Assembly (NCBI RefSeq): GCF_002979775.1
Contig: NZ_PCPR01000003.1
Coordinates: forward strand, 186,001 to 250,000
Direction of reading: 5' to 3'
Source of the DNA: Arthrobacter sp. MYb23
Lineage (GTDB): Bacteria > Actinomycetota > Actinomycetes > Actinomycetales > Micrococcaceae
DNA length: 64,000 nt
Below are positions 45,164 through 53,805 of the stretch, piece by piece; position 1 is the stretch's first letter, and every line of letters starts with the position of its first letter. Under the pieces are notes generated by a model. The model ran no database searches and was not told where the DNA came from. It saw nothing but the letters and a program-made list of their open reading frames with translations. A program made the translations under genes and the position numbers.

Positions 45164-45192
45164 CTAACGTTTGTTTGGCTAACAGACGTTAG
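45164..45192. promoter_or_regulatory. Two tandem copies of the TetR operator-like repeat
   Basis: CTAACG-TT-TGTTTG (45164-45177) and CTAACA-GA-CGTTAG (45179-45192). Both fit CTAACR-NN-YGTTAG, the pattern that also flanks the TetR gene and its targets. No intact gene starts next to them. Confidence 0.55.
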
Positions 45193-45242
45193 CCTACTCT
45201 TGAAGATCCGGAAGTCAAGGCTTTCTTCAGAGGCGCCCGACG

Positions 45243-46169
45243 CTAGCCCAATACGCTGATCCTGCGGTCCGGGGCTACCTTGGCCAAAAGTGTCCTTTCG
45301 GTGAGTTCAGCAATTCGCCGCGCTGCAGGCGACAGATAGGAGGACTCCCGCTGGATCAGGGCCAGAGTGTCGTAAAGCGGCTCAGAAAAGGGCACGGTTT
45401 TGAGGTTTTTTGGGAACGCCGGACCCTCGGCTATTGTGCGGCACACGATGGTGTCCGCAGCCCCGGACCCGGCCAAGGCCAGGGCTGTCTCTACATGCTC
45501 GACCTCGATGGCAGGATCGATCTTTAGCCCGCGTAACTGTGCCCGCTCCTGGATCTGCTTGCGGGTCGGATCGTTCCATCCGGCGTAGGCGTCGTATAAA
45601 ACAATCTTCGACTGTGAGAATTCGTCGATGGTCATTGCCCCGCGCCTCGGGCTTCGGCTAGAGGACACGTAAAGGACTTCGTCACGAAACAGGGGCTTTA
45701 CGATCAGACCCTTCTCGGCGACTGGCAACACAACCAATCCCGCCTCGATCTCCCCATTCGCTACGGACTCCGCGACCAGCGAGGAGTTCAGGCCCACAAG
45801 CCGAACCTTTACTTTGGGGTACCGCTTGTGGAACCGCTGCACCAGATCTGACAGGTCATAGTAGCCGGCGTTCCGAAGAACGCCGAACGTACAGACTCCT
45901 CCCTCCAGAGAAGAGATGGAATTCAAAGCCTGCAACCCGTTGTCGAATGACGTGACGGTTTGTCGGGCATGGTCCCGCAGTTCTATCGCGGCATTCGTCG
46001 GAATCAGGCGGCGTCCGCCTCTGGTAAACAGGCTAAGCCCTATCTCCTGTTCCAAGCGGCTCATGAGCTCCGAGACCGACGCCTGGGACGTTTCCAGCAG
46101 CGCCGCAGCGGCGGTGAAGGATCCAAGATCGTAGGCAGCTAGAAATGCCCGAAGTTGAGTAAGAGTCAT
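45243..46169 (-). CDS. LysR-family transcriptional regulator
   Basis: 308 residues with the N-terminal winged HTH (TLTQLRAFLAAYDLGSFTAAAALLETSQASVSELMSRLEQ in two linked parts) and a periplasmic-binding-like effector domain (about 95-300; EIEAGLVVLPV, IVLYDAYAGW). It is divergent from the histidinol-dehydrogenase-type gene at 46406, so it probably activates that gene in response to a pathway intermediate. A TetR-type operator half-site and the inverted repeat CATAGG-N5-CCTATG (46331-46347) lie in the shared intergenic region. Confidence 0.9.
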   Translation of the reverse strand: MTLTQLRAFLAAYDLGSFTAAAALLETSQASVSELMSRLEQEIGLSLFTRGGRRLIPTNAAIELRDHARQTVTSFDNGLQALNSISSLEGGVCTFGVLRNAGYYDLSDLVQRFHKRYPKVKVRLVGLNSSLVAESVANGEIEAGLVVLPVAEKGLIVKPLFRDEVLYVSSSRSPRRGAMTIDEFSQSKIVLYDAYAGWNDPTRKQIQERAQLRGLKIDPAIEVEHVETALALAGSGAADTIVCRTIAEGPAFPKNLKTVPFSEPLYDTLALIQRESSYLSPAARRIAELTERTLLAKVAPDRRISVLG

Positions 46170-46330
46170 AAGGGAAGCCTATGACTCAGCCTTTACATAT
46201 GGGGTCCGCGAGAGAAAGTTCTTGAAAAATCTCACGTCCGCTTGTAGATAGCGACTCAGCTAGCGGCAGCCAAGTGATGCCAGAATTTCGCTAGAGATCA
46301 AGGATGAAGGCCCTAAAGCTGATTCAGACA

Positions 46331-46405
46331 CATAGGGCCCTCCTATGCCTCTGATCGTAGAATATAAGGTTGCGCGATATGCGGCGGCTCCCTAACGTTT
46401 GTTCA
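46331..46405 (+). promoter_or_regulatory. Regulatory region of the histidinol-dehydrogenase-type gene
   Basis: It contains CATAGG-GCCCT-CCTATG (46331-46347), a TATAAG-type -10 candidate near 46364, and a degenerate copy of the TetR-operator pattern, CTAACG-TT-TGTTCA (46392-46405), ending directly at the ATG. Binding there would block transcription or translation initiation. Confidence 0.45.
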
Positions 46406-47725
46406 ATGCAGATCAACGAGGCCGACAAGGCCTACATCCACGGAACTTTCACAGCCCTCAAGGAACCGGCCGTTGGAGGGGTGCCGGCACAGCGTCTTCC
46501 CGCTGTCATTGAAACGGTTTCGACCATGCTCAGCGACATCGAGAAGAACGGCGTTGACGCCGTCATTAAGTACTCCCAGAAGCTGGACGGCTGGGAAGGA
46601 TCGGACATCGAGATCAGCGGTGCTGATCTAGCCAAGACCGGAGACAAGCTATCCCCGGGGCTCCGTGAGGCACTCGCTGCGGGCGCTGAGCGTACCCGCC
46701 TTTTCGCCATCGAACAGCGTGAGCACCTCACCGATTTTGACACGGAGATCCTTCCCGGCGTTTTCGCCGGCCAGCGGTACATTCCGGTGCCCCGCGTTGG
46801 GGCCTACCTGCCCGCCGGCCAGTTCCCCATCCTGGCCAGCGCCTTTATGACCGTTGGAGTAGCGAAAGCAGCAGGCGTTCCCACGGTTATCGCCTGCACC
46901 CCGCCGACCAGCGCCACGGCCGGTCACCCCGCCGTTCTCCACGCCGCATACCTCTCTGGCGTCGACCGTGCCTTCGCAGTCGGGGGCGTTCAGGCCTTGG
47001 CCGCGATGGCCTTCGGTCTTCTGGGCGAGCAGCCCGTTGACATCCTCGTCGGAGCGGGGAACGCGTACGTCACCGAAGCCAAGCGCCAGCTCTTTGGCCG
47101 CGTCGGGATCGATCTCCTCGCTGGCCCCTCGGAAGTTGCCGTCATCGCTGACGAAACCGCGGATCCGGAGATTGTCGCCGCCGACCTTCTCGGCCAGGCC
47201 GAACACGGTCCCCTGTCCCCGGCCTCCCTGGTAACCACGTCACGCTCCTTCGGTGAGGACGTCATCCGTCACATCGACAAGCAGTTGGAGACGCTGGCGA
47301 CCAAGCACATCGCAGGTCCAGCGTGGAGGGACTACGGCACCGTCTATGTTGCCGAGAACCGCGAAACCGCCATCGAAATCATGGACACCTTGGCGCCTGA
47401 ACATCTGGAAATCCAGACCAAGGAAGACAGCTACTACCACGAAAACCTGAAGAACTACGGTTCCATCTTCATCGGCCCCTGGTCCACCGTGGCCTACTCG
47501 GACAAGGGTATCGCGGGAACCAACCACGTCCTGCCCACCGGGGGAGGCGCACGTTCATCGGCCGGATTGTCTGTTTCGCGCTTCCTTAAGCCGCTCACCT
47601 ACCAGCGTATTGAGAAGGAAGCTACGCCGCGGCTTGCGAACTACGTTGCTACGATCTCCGAGTTCGAAGGCATGGAGGCGCATCGGGCAACAGCTACGTT
47701 GCGCTTGGACCGCTTTAACCGCTAA
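46406..47725 (+). CDS. Histidinol-dehydrogenase-family NAD-dependent alcohol dehydrogenase
   Basis: 439 residues from ATG 46406 (an ATG-less extension to 46370 exists). The HisD fold is clear: VGAYLPAGQFPILASAFMTV, GAGNAYVTEAKRQLFG, IDLLAGPSEVAVIAD, GQAEHG (zinc ligands), LAPEHLEI (catalytic Glu-His), and GTNHVLPTGG. Its place in a catabolic cluster, with no other his genes, suggests a degradative role like HpsN (sulfopropanediol dehydrogenase) or a catabolic polyol/amino-alcohol oxidase rather than histidine synthesis. It would oxidise an alcohol in two steps to the carboxylate. The substrate cannot be read from sequence. Confidence 0.8.
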   Translation: MQINEADKAYIHGTFTALKEPAVGGVPAQRLPAVIETVSTMLSDIEKNGVDAVIKYSQKLDGWEGSDIEISGADLAKTGDKLSPGLREALAAGAERTRLFAIEQREHLTDFDTEILPGVFAGQRYIPVPRVGAYLPAGQFPILASAFMTVGVAKAAGVPTVIACTPPTSATAGHPAVLHAAYLSGVDRAFAVGGVQALAAMAFGLLGEQPVDILVGAGNAYVTEAKRQLFGRVGIDLLAGPSEVAVIADETADPEIVAADLLGQAEHGPLSPASLVTTSRSFGEDVIRHIDKQLETLATKHIAGPAWRDYGTVYVAENRETAIEIMDTLAPEHLEIQTKEDSYYHENLKNYGSIFIGPWSTVAYSDKGIAGTNHVLPTGGGARSSAGLSVSRFLKPLTYQRIEKEATPRLANYVATISEFEGMEAHRATATLRLDRFNR

Positions 47726-48055
47726 CGCCCGCTAGAAAAAAGGCACCGAGGTGGTGCTCTTTACGAGCACACCCCGGCACTTGATCCTGAACTGTTGGTG
47801 AAGTCCCTGTGTGTCGAAGGATTGGACAGCGGGAAAACAACGCTGCTGATCGGCACTCATGACACTTAGCTCACGCGTGAAACCGCTAACGATATCGGCG
47901 GGATGGACCAAGGGCATCATCGTCGATCAGGTTCGGCCCGCGACAATCCTTAACCACCCGCTACACGCCGCATGGGCCCCGTCGAGGCTGCTCCGGATCA
48001 ATCCGCTCGCCTGAACCTACAGAGGCGGCCAGGACCTCTAACAGGAGAGAACACC
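47726..48055. other. 330-nt intergenic region with a weak terminator
   Basis: Near its start GCACC-GAGGT-GGTGC (47743-47757) is preceded by an A run and followed by TCTTT, fitting a weak bidirectional terminator. CTAACG-CC-CGCTAG (47722-47735) overlaps the preceding stop and vaguely resembles the TetR operator. No gene is supported in the rest. Confidence 0.4.
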
Positions 48056-49339
48056 ATGCAGCCATGGAGCGTTCGCGACTTCCACGCTGACGATCTCGAC
48101 CAGGTCATCAGCGTCTGGCAGGCGTCACGCACGGACAGCGTTCATCCCGTTTACACCCTCTCCGAGATCATCCGTACATGTTCCGATGATCTGGCCGTCG
48201 TCGCGGTTGTTCGCGACGAAGTTATCGGCGCTGTCACCTGCATGATACAAGAGGATCGGGCCTGGATACTGATGTTGGCCCAAGCGTCGGCCTGGCGCGG
48301 GCAGGGCCTGGGAAGTGCCCTGCTCGCAGGCCTCGAACGCCGCCTTGCAGACCAAGGAATCCGGAGGATTTCGGCATTGCTGCCCGCTTCCGAAACCCGG
48401 GTCAAGGCGTTCCGCAACAGCGAATACCGCTTTGAAGAAGACCTGCACTACTTTGAACGGATTCTTCCCGTCCAACCTCAGGAAATGCCGCCACTGACGC
48501 ATTTGGGTGGCCGGATCCTTCCCCGCGGGTTGTGGGACGGACTGGCCGGGATGCAACACGAGAAAGAACTGATAGAGCAAAGGCTCATCCTTCCTCTGGC
48601 GCGCCCGGACCTTGCAAACTCGCTCGGTGTCGTTCCTCCGCAGGCGGTCGTCCTCTTCGGTCCCCCCGGAACAGGCAAAACGACTTTTGCCAAGGCTGTG
48701 GCGTCCCGCCTCGACTGGCCCTTTGTCGAAGTCTTTCCTTCGCGGCTGGCAGCAGACCCCCAGGGTCTGGCCGCCGCGCTGCGTCAAACATTCTTGGATA
48801 TTTCCGGCCTCGACCATGTCGTTGTCTTCATCGATGAAGTAGAAGAAATTGCCTCCGCAAGAAACGGAGAAAGAGCATCGGTGCTGCAGGGAGTGACAAA
48901 CGAACTGCTCAAAATCATTCCGGCTTTCCGCGAGCAGCCGGGGGGCATCCTCATTTGTGCCACGAATTTCATCAGATCCCTGGACCTGGCATTCCTCCGT
49001 CATGGGCGGTTCGACTACGTCATTCCCATCGGCGCCCCCGACGCGGCGGCACGGGCAGCCATCTGGCGCCGCTACATACCTGGCACCGCCACGGAAGTGG
49101 ACATAGACCTGCTGGCCGCGGCCTCCGAGCGTTTCTCCCCCGCAGATATCGAGTTTGCCGCACGGAAGACCTCGCAAAACGCTTTCGAGCAAGCCGTCCT
49201 GCCCTGCCGTCAGGAGCAACCTGAAGCGGAGCTTTCCACCGATGCGTACCTCACCGCAATCACCGAAACCAGGGCGACAGTAACAGAAGCCACCGTTAAG
49301 GAATTCCTTGAGGACATCGAAAGAATTGCCAGAATTTAG
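48056..49339 (+). CDS. GNAT acetyltransferase fused to an AAA+ ATPase
   Basis: 427 residues from ATG 48056 (AGGAGAG 48043-48049). Residues 1-140 are a GNAT domain: acetyl-CoA loop WRGQGLGSALLAGLE (about 82) and LPASETRVKAFRNSEYRF. Residues 165-375 are a classical AAA+ module of the Cdc48/FtsH type: Walker A LFGPPGTGKTTFAK (about 202), Walker B VVVFIDEVEEIASAR, sensor 1 LICATNFI, arginine finger region LRHGRFDYVIPIGAP, and a lid helix with FSPADIEFAARKTS. It could be an acetylation-dependent chaperone or activase for a cluster enzyme. The combination is unusual. It lies between the dehydrogenase and the TetR gene. Confidence 0.85.
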   Translation: MQPWSVRDFHADDLDQVISVWQASRTDSVHPVYTLSEIIRTCSDDLAVVAVVRDEVIGAVTCMIQEDRAWILMLAQASAWRGQGLGSALLAGLERRLADQGIRRISALLPASETRVKAFRNSEYRFEEDLHYFERILPVQPQEMPPLTHLGGRILPRGLWDGLAGMQHEKELIEQRLILPLARPDLANSLGVVPPQAVVLFGPPGTGKTTFAKAVASRLDWPFVEVFPSRLAADPQGLAAALRQTFLDISGLDHVVVFIDEVEEIASARNGERASVLQGVTNELLKIIPAFREQPGGILICATNFIRSLDLAFLRHGRFDYVIPIGAPDAAARAAIWRRYIPGTATEVDIDLLAAASERFSPADIEFAARKTSQNAFEQAVLPCRQEQPEAELSTDAYLTAITETRATVTEATVKEFLEDIERIARI

Positions 49340-49340
49340 C

Positions 49341-49640
49341 ATGCCTAGCCGACGGGCCGCGAAGGTGAACAGGACGATAAACATGAAGAAACGTATCGGG
49401 AACAAGCACGCCCACAACCGCGATCTTGCTCTGGGTGAAGGGCCCAAAACAGGGGACCACTGTCCACACAACGGCTGGTGGTCCCCGGGCTACGGTGCCG
49501 AAGTGTGCTTCATCACCGAGGGCAGTCTGATGCCAACCCACGAAGGGGTCGCAGTAACCTGGGCCCTGGTTAGCAAAGATCCAGCACGCCCGCCCAGGCA
49601 TGACCACCCCGCGTTAGAGGTCTCCCTTGACAGCCTCTAA
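49341..49640 (+). CDS. Small His/Cys-containing protein
   Basis: 99 residues from ATG 49341, or 85 from ATG 49383 (preceded by AGGAC). The recognisable middle is GDHCPHNGWWSPGYGAEVCF with LMPTHEGVAVTWAL. There is no known domain; the two Cys and several His could bind a metal. It follows the GNAT-AAA gene by 1 nt or 43 nt and may be co-transcribed with it. Confidence 0.45.
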   Translation: MPSRRAAKVNRTINMKKRIGNKHAHNRDLALGEGPKTGDHCPHNGWWSPGYGAEVCFITEGSLMPTHEGVAVTWALVSKDPARPPRHDHPALEVSLDSL

Positions 49641-49944
49641 CACGACTCGCAAACCCAAAGGATTACAAACAGGGGAGCGTTCCGGCCGGAACAGCAGCAA
49701 ACTGGAGGATAGCCGGACCCCGGCCTCCCCTTTCGTTATTTCCCCGTCACTTGGGAAACCGGACGCCTGTGAGGACGGCTGCCACTACTGCGACGGTCCG
49801 GAAACGGACTAGGATCCCGGTTCCGCAACGGCCACTGCACGGCCGGGCGGACAATCCAAATGAAAGGAAACCGTGGCAACCTAGCGATGCGATGACTGGA
49901 GTCAACTTCTTGGCTCCAGAGTCGAGATCCGGCAGCATCGGAAG
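49641..49944. other. Short stretch with one doubtful frame
   Basis: A TTG-initiated 61-codon frame (49627-49812) overlaps the previous stop and ends in a CEDGCHYCDG cysteine cluster, which could be a small metal-binding protein. It has no good start, so I do not call it. Nothing else is visible. Confidence 0.3.
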
Positions 49945-50133
49945 ATGATCCGAACGGGCGTCATCGCTGACGTTATGCCGGATTCTTCCATGCTTTGGCT
50001 CGCGGCCGACCAGAATGAACGACGGACAATCTACGAAGCGGCCGAAGGCTACGAGATCTGGATTGATCCCGTTGATATGCCGGATAGGGTTTATCTGAAA
50101 ATGATATGCAACATGCCCCATATGCCGCTCTAG
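49945..50133 (+). CDS. Small hypothetical protein
   Basis: 62 residues, acidic and aromatic (SSMLWLAADQNERRTIYEAA, YEIWIDPVDMPDRVYLKM). The composition is protein-like and there is a GGAAG just before the ATG, but the spacing is too short for a convincing ribosome site. Not recognised. Confidence 0.35.
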   Translation: MIRTGVIADVMPDSSMLWLAADQNERRTIYEAAEGYEIWIDPVDMPDRVYLKMICNMPHMPL

Positions 50134-50307
50134 GCTTAGGAACTACGGGTAGGCCGGAAAGACGTGTCAAACGAGCCCCGTGATGAGTGAGTAGGGCAAC
50201 CGAACTGCGCCGATTACCGCGACCTGTCGGCACCGCTGGACCAGTTTGATCAAGCTGAATCTCCCCCGTTGGGCGTACCTGTCATCAAGTCCCCAGTTTG
50301 CAGAAGG

Positions 50308-51009
50308 TTACCTCCGGGCGCCGTTCAATTTCGCCCCGTCATTGCCCGAGGGCGAATGGGGTTGGCTTTTGGCAATTGCCATGCAGACGTTGAATGCGAA
50401 CTGGTCAAGCTCTTCACGCTTCGTTCCGGAAGGAACGTGCCCGGCCAATGTGATGGCCTCGTTGAGGAAGTTAATGACGCCCCATGCCCTGGCGGTGTCG
50501 AAGCCATCTCCTTCGATTTCCGTCACAATCGCCCGAACGTAGTTCAGGTACAGCTCCCTGCGGCGCCGAACCTGCTCCCGAGTGGCCTCCGAAAGGAAGT
50601 TGCCTGCCCTGTCTGCGGCGATGAGGGTCTCGAAAAGATTCTGCCAGGACGAGGAGAGCTGAAAGTCGATGTGTCCGCGAACGACTCCGCGAAGCTGCTC
50701 TTCCGGGGTTCCGCCCTCGGGCAGTGCCCGAAGAATTGAAAGGAAAAACTCGTTGTAATTCCAGCGAAGTGTCTCCCCGATCAGTTCGTCCTTCCCACCC
50801 TCGAAATGTGAGTACAGGCTTCCCGCCTTGATGTCCACCTCCTTGGCAATGCCCCTCATGGTAACTCCAGAGATGCCCTTGCCCACGGCGACCGCCAAAA
50901 CGGCCTGCATAATTTTCCGACGTCCTTCGGTCTCGGCCTCCAAGTTCTGGGCCTCAAGGTAATCACGGATAGCGTCAAGAGCCGCCGTCGATCGCGTTGT
51001 ACTTTGCAT
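50308..51009 (-). CDS. TetR-family repressor of the catabolic cluster
   Basis: 233 residues. The N-terminal TetR HTH (about 30-75) is RKIMQAVLAVAVGKGISGVT, MRGIAKEVDIKAGSLYSHFE. The C-terminal ligand domain is helical (about 80-215). It is divergent from the ABC-transporter operon. Two copies of CTAACR-NN-YGTTAG flank its promoter region (51042-51055 and 51146-51159), so it probably represses itself and the transporter-hydantoinase operon until the substrate or an intermediate binds. Confidence 0.88.
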   Translation of the reverse strand: MQSTTRSTAALDAIRDYLEAQNLEAETEGRRKIMQAVLAVAVGKGISGVTMRGIAKEVDIKAGSLYSHFEGGKDELIGETLRWNYNEFFLSILRALPEGGTPEEQLRGVVRGHIDFQLSSSWQNLFETLIAADRAGNFLSEATREQVRRRRELYLNYVRAIVTEIEGDGFDTARAWGVINFLNEAITLAGHVPSGTKREELDQFAFNVCMAIAKSQPHSPSGNDGAKLNGARR

Positions 51010-51041
51010 AGGGACACCCTATACGCGGAACGGCAGACTTA

Positions 51042-51055
51042 CTAACAGTTGTTAT
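51042..51055. promoter_or_regulatory. TetR operator-like repeat proximal to the tetR gene
   Basis: CTAACA-GT-TGTTAT, one mismatch from a perfect inverted repeat, 32 nt upstream of the TetR start codon; it fits autoregulation. Confidence 0.6.
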
Positions 51056-51145
51056 CTGCAGGTTTCCCAAGGTTTCCGGGAGGAAAAACATTCGGGAAAC
51101 TCTTGATTCCGCGCCCTCGGCACGCCACACTGAATCTCAGCCTAA

Positions 51146-51159
51146 CTAACAACTGTTAG
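51146..51159. promoter_or_regulatory. TetR operator-like repeat upstream of the ABC operon
   Basis: CTAACA-AC-TGTTAG, a perfect 6-bp inverted repeat with a 2-nt spacer, 43 nt upstream of the binding-protein ATG. It is the best match to the cluster-wide consensus. Confidence 0.65.
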
Positions 51160-51202
51160 CCAAGCCACGACCGTCTGTTTGTGGACCCCATGGAGGATCT
51201 AA

Positions 51203-52303
51203 ATGCGTAAATTCATCGCCGGCACCGCGGCCGGCCTTATTGCTCTTTCGCTGGCCGCCTGTTCGGGGGGAACAGCTGCCTCGTCCGGGAATGGTGAGGC
51301 CGTGGACGTTGCCAAGTACCAGACCGCCGCCGAGCAGGCAATGAATCCAGAGTCTGTCTGGAAGGGGCCCGCCACAGGGCCTGCCGCTAAGGCAGGTGCG
51401 AAGGTCATGTTCATTTCCTGCGGCTTTGCAGCAGAAGGGTGTAAAGGACCCGCTGACGCAGCAAGAGAGGCTGGTACAGCCATTGGCTGGGATGTGACGG
51501 TGGTTGACGGCAAGTTCGATCCCCAGATCTATTCCCGGTCCATCAGCCAGGCAATCGACCAGAAGTACGATGCCATTATCCTCAATGCCATCTCGGCAGA
51601 CGCTGTCGCTGAACCGCTGAAGGCTGCGCGGGCGGCAGGCATTGTGGTCGGAAGCTGGGACGGGGCCAACAAGCCCAGCGATACCGGAGTGAGCTTCGAA
51701 GTTGACGAACCGCTGGAACAGCAGGGCATCAACATGGCCAACTACATGATCTGGAAAACGGGTGGCAAGGCCAACGTCAGCCTTCTGAACGCACCGGAAT
51801 TCAATGTCGTCAACACCTGGGTAACAGCCGCGAAGAAAACGTTCGAGGAATGCGGAACCTGCACGATTGCCAAGGATGACCAGTTCGTCTCAAGCGACGC
51901 CGCTACACGCATCCCGACGCTCATCAGCTCCAACCTTCGGCAGAACCCGAACATCAACGTCGTTATCGGAGGCTACGATGCCGCGCTGATCTCCGCAGTC
52001 CCTACCCTGACTCCTACACCCGAGAAGCCCGTCATGATCGGGGGGTTCAATGGCATCAGCGCCATGCTCCAGTTCATCCGTGACGGAAAAGCTTCCGCTA
52101 CGTCGGCCGTAGCGATCAAATGGGGCACCTGGGCAGCTTTTGACAACGTCAATCGCCTCCTCCAGGACCAGCCGATCGTAGAACAGAAAATCCCCACCCG
52201 CCTGATCACGACCGAAAATGTCAAGGACATCACCCCTGGTTCCCAATGGGACGGAGACGCCGACTACAAGAGCACCTTCAAGACCATCTGGGCCGGCAAG
52301 TGA
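51203..52303 (+). CDS. Rbs-type ABC transporter solute-binding lipoprotein
   Basis: 366 residues. The lipoprotein signal ends in the lipobox SLAAC, so the protein is anchored outside the membrane. The body is a type I periplasmic-binding fold of the ribose/allose family: DVTVVDGKFDPQIYSRSISQ, AIILNAISADAV, GIVVGSWDG, then VIGGYDAALISAV. A GGAGG lies 6 nt before the ATG. It captures the substrate for the adjacent ATPase and permease. The Rbs-like class includes non-sugar ligands, so a hydantoin-, lactam- or polyol-type substrate is possible from context. Confidence 0.9.
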   Translation: MRKFIAGTAAGLIALSLAACSGGTAASSGNGEAVDVAKYQTAAEQAMNPESVWKGPATGPAAKAGAKVMFISCGFAAEGCKGPADAAREAGTAIGWDVTVVDGKFDPQIYSRSISQAIDQKYDAIILNAISADAVAEPLKAARAAGIVVGSWDGANKPSDTGVSFEVDEPLEQQGINMANYMIWKTGGKANVSLLNAPEFNVVNTWVTAAKKTFEECGTCTIAKDDQFVSSDAATRIPTLISSNLRQNPNINVVIGGYDAALISAVPTLTPTPEKPVMIGGFNGISAMLQFIRDGKASATSAVAIKWGTWAAFDNVNRLLQDQPIVEQKIPTRLITTENVKDITPGSQWDGDADYKSTFKTIWAGK

Positions 52304-53805
52304 CCGACATTGCCCATCCACGGCCGGCGCTGAAACTAACCAACGTCACCAAAAGGTTCGGCGCCAATACCGCCCTGAACGGTGCCAGTCTCACGCTGTA
52401 TGCCGGTCAGATCCACGCCTTGGTAGGCATGAACGGTTCCGGCAAATCCACGATGGTAAAGCTGCTGTCCGGATTCCACACAGCCGATGAAGGAACCATC
52501 GAGCTGCTCGGCGCCAACCCCGGGGTCGGCTTTGTTCACCAGGACCTGGCCCTGATTGACAACATGACCGTCCTGGAGAACATGACCCTAGGCCGGAAAC
52601 CCAACATGAAGCGCGGTGTTATTGACTGGAGACAAGAATCCACCCGGGCAGAAGGGCTGCTCAGGAGGTTCGGCATCCAGCACCTCCTCTACAGCCCGGT
52701 CGGCGAGATCACCAAAGCCGAGGCCACGATCGTGGCCATTGCACGAGCGTTGGGAGAGCACGACGGGAACACCACCGTCCTTGTCCTTGATGAGCCAACG
52801 TCGACACTGCCCGCAGCCCAGACCGAACAACTCCTGAAAGTCATGCAGGCCTGCGCGGAGGACGGAATCGCTGTCTTGTTCATCTCGCACAGGCTTCAGG
52901 AAGTCCTGTCCATTGCCCCGGACGTCACCGTCCTCTACAACGGCAAGGTCGTCTACAGCGGATCAACGACGGGTATGGACGTCGCCTCACTTGCAGCCCG
53001 AATCGGCAGCGTCTCGGCCTCTTCAGAAATTGGGCCGGCCGGGACGCAATCAGCTCCAGCACACGGGATACTGGCTGATGCGGACGCAAAAGTCATCCTG
53101 AGCGCTGAGTCAGTGAGCGGGCTGATCCTCACTGACTGCTGGTTCAACGTCCGACGGGGTGAAGTCCTCGGCATCATTGGCATGCTCGGCAGCGGAGTCG
53201 AAGAAATTGGACGCTATATCAGCGGCCGTTCGGCACCCTTATCGGGCACAGTCCGCCTGGCATCGTCCCCCACGGGGCGTATTGACCTCCAAAAGGTCGG
53301 TTATGTCCCCTCCGACCGTGCGCGCAATGCTGTCCTGAGTGGTCTTTCCGCACGCGAAAACGCGTCGATCACCGGCCTGAAGCGGTTCCTCCGGACCGGC
53401 GCCATCAACGTCCGCGCAGAACGGGAAGCGATGAAGGCCTCGTTTGAAGCCATGACTGTCTACCCTCCGGACACCGAGGCACCGATGCTGAGCTTCAGCG
53501 GTGGGAACCAGCAGAAAATCCTCTTTGCCCGTTGGCTACATACAGAACCGGAGGTTCTTGTGGCCGAGGAACCAACCCAAGGAGTTGACGTCCACGCGAA
53601 GGCCCAGATCCTGGAGAACCTTCACGAGTACGCCCGCAGCGGACGAAGCGTTGTCCTCATTACCGGGGAGCCTGAAGAGATCTACGCCTACTGTGACCGG
53701 ATCATCGTTGTCGACGGTGGACGGATCATCAGCGAACTTGGGGCGCCTATCACCGGTGCCGAAATCCTAAAAGCAATGCACGAAAGGGAAGTTCATGTTG
53801 ACTGA
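52300..53805 (+). CDS. Rbs-type ABC transporter ATP-binding protein (tandem ATPase)
   Basis: 501 residues from GTG 52300 (overlaps the previous stop as GTGA). Two ABC modules are fused as in RbsA. The first has Walker A GMNGSGKST and Walker B VLVLDEPTSTL. The second has the degenerate P-loop GMLGSGVEE usual for this family, signature LSFSGGNQQK, and AEEPTQGVD. The first module's signature (VGEITKAEATIVAIARAL) is less canonical. It powers uptake through the permease encoded next. Confidence 0.9.
   Translation: MTDIAHPRPALKLTNVTKRFGANTALNGASLTLYAGQIHALVGMNGSGKSTMVKLLSGFHTADEGTIELLGANPGVGFVHQDLALIDNMTVLENMTLGRKPNMKRGVIDWRQESTRAEGLLRRFGIQHLLYSPVGEITKAEATIVAIARALGEHDGNTTVLVLDEPTSTLPAAQTEQLLKVMQACAEDGIAVLFISHRLQEVLSIAPDVTVLYNGKVVYSGSTTGMDVASLAARIGSVSASSEIGPAGTQSAPAHGILADADAKVILSAESVSGLILTDCWFNVRRGEVLGIIGMLGSGVEEIGRYISGRSAPLSGTVRLASSPTGRIDLQKVGYVPSDRARNAVLSGLSARENASITGLKRFLRTGAINVRAEREAMKASFEAMTVYPPDTEAPMLSFSGGNQQKILFARWLHTEPEVLVAEEPTQGVDVHAKAQILENLHEYARSGRSVVLITGEPEEIYAYCDRIIVVDGGRIISELGAPITGAEILKAMHEREVHVD

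Larger units (their letters stand above)
44119..45242. other. 1.1-kb stretch with only weakly supported small frames
   Basis: Between the broken recombinase and the LysR gene there are only short minus-strand frames. The two more plausible are listed separately. A third (44933-45136, 67 codons) starts 28 nt from the paired operator-like repeats at 45164-45192 but shows no domain. The stretch looks like degraded or boundary sequence between the transposon and the catabolic cluster. Confidence 0.5.

Noticed and set aside
49219..49640. Second ArdC or restriction gene near the catabolic cluster
   Set aside because: Only small His/Cys frames are present and none shows an antirestriction or nuclease motif.
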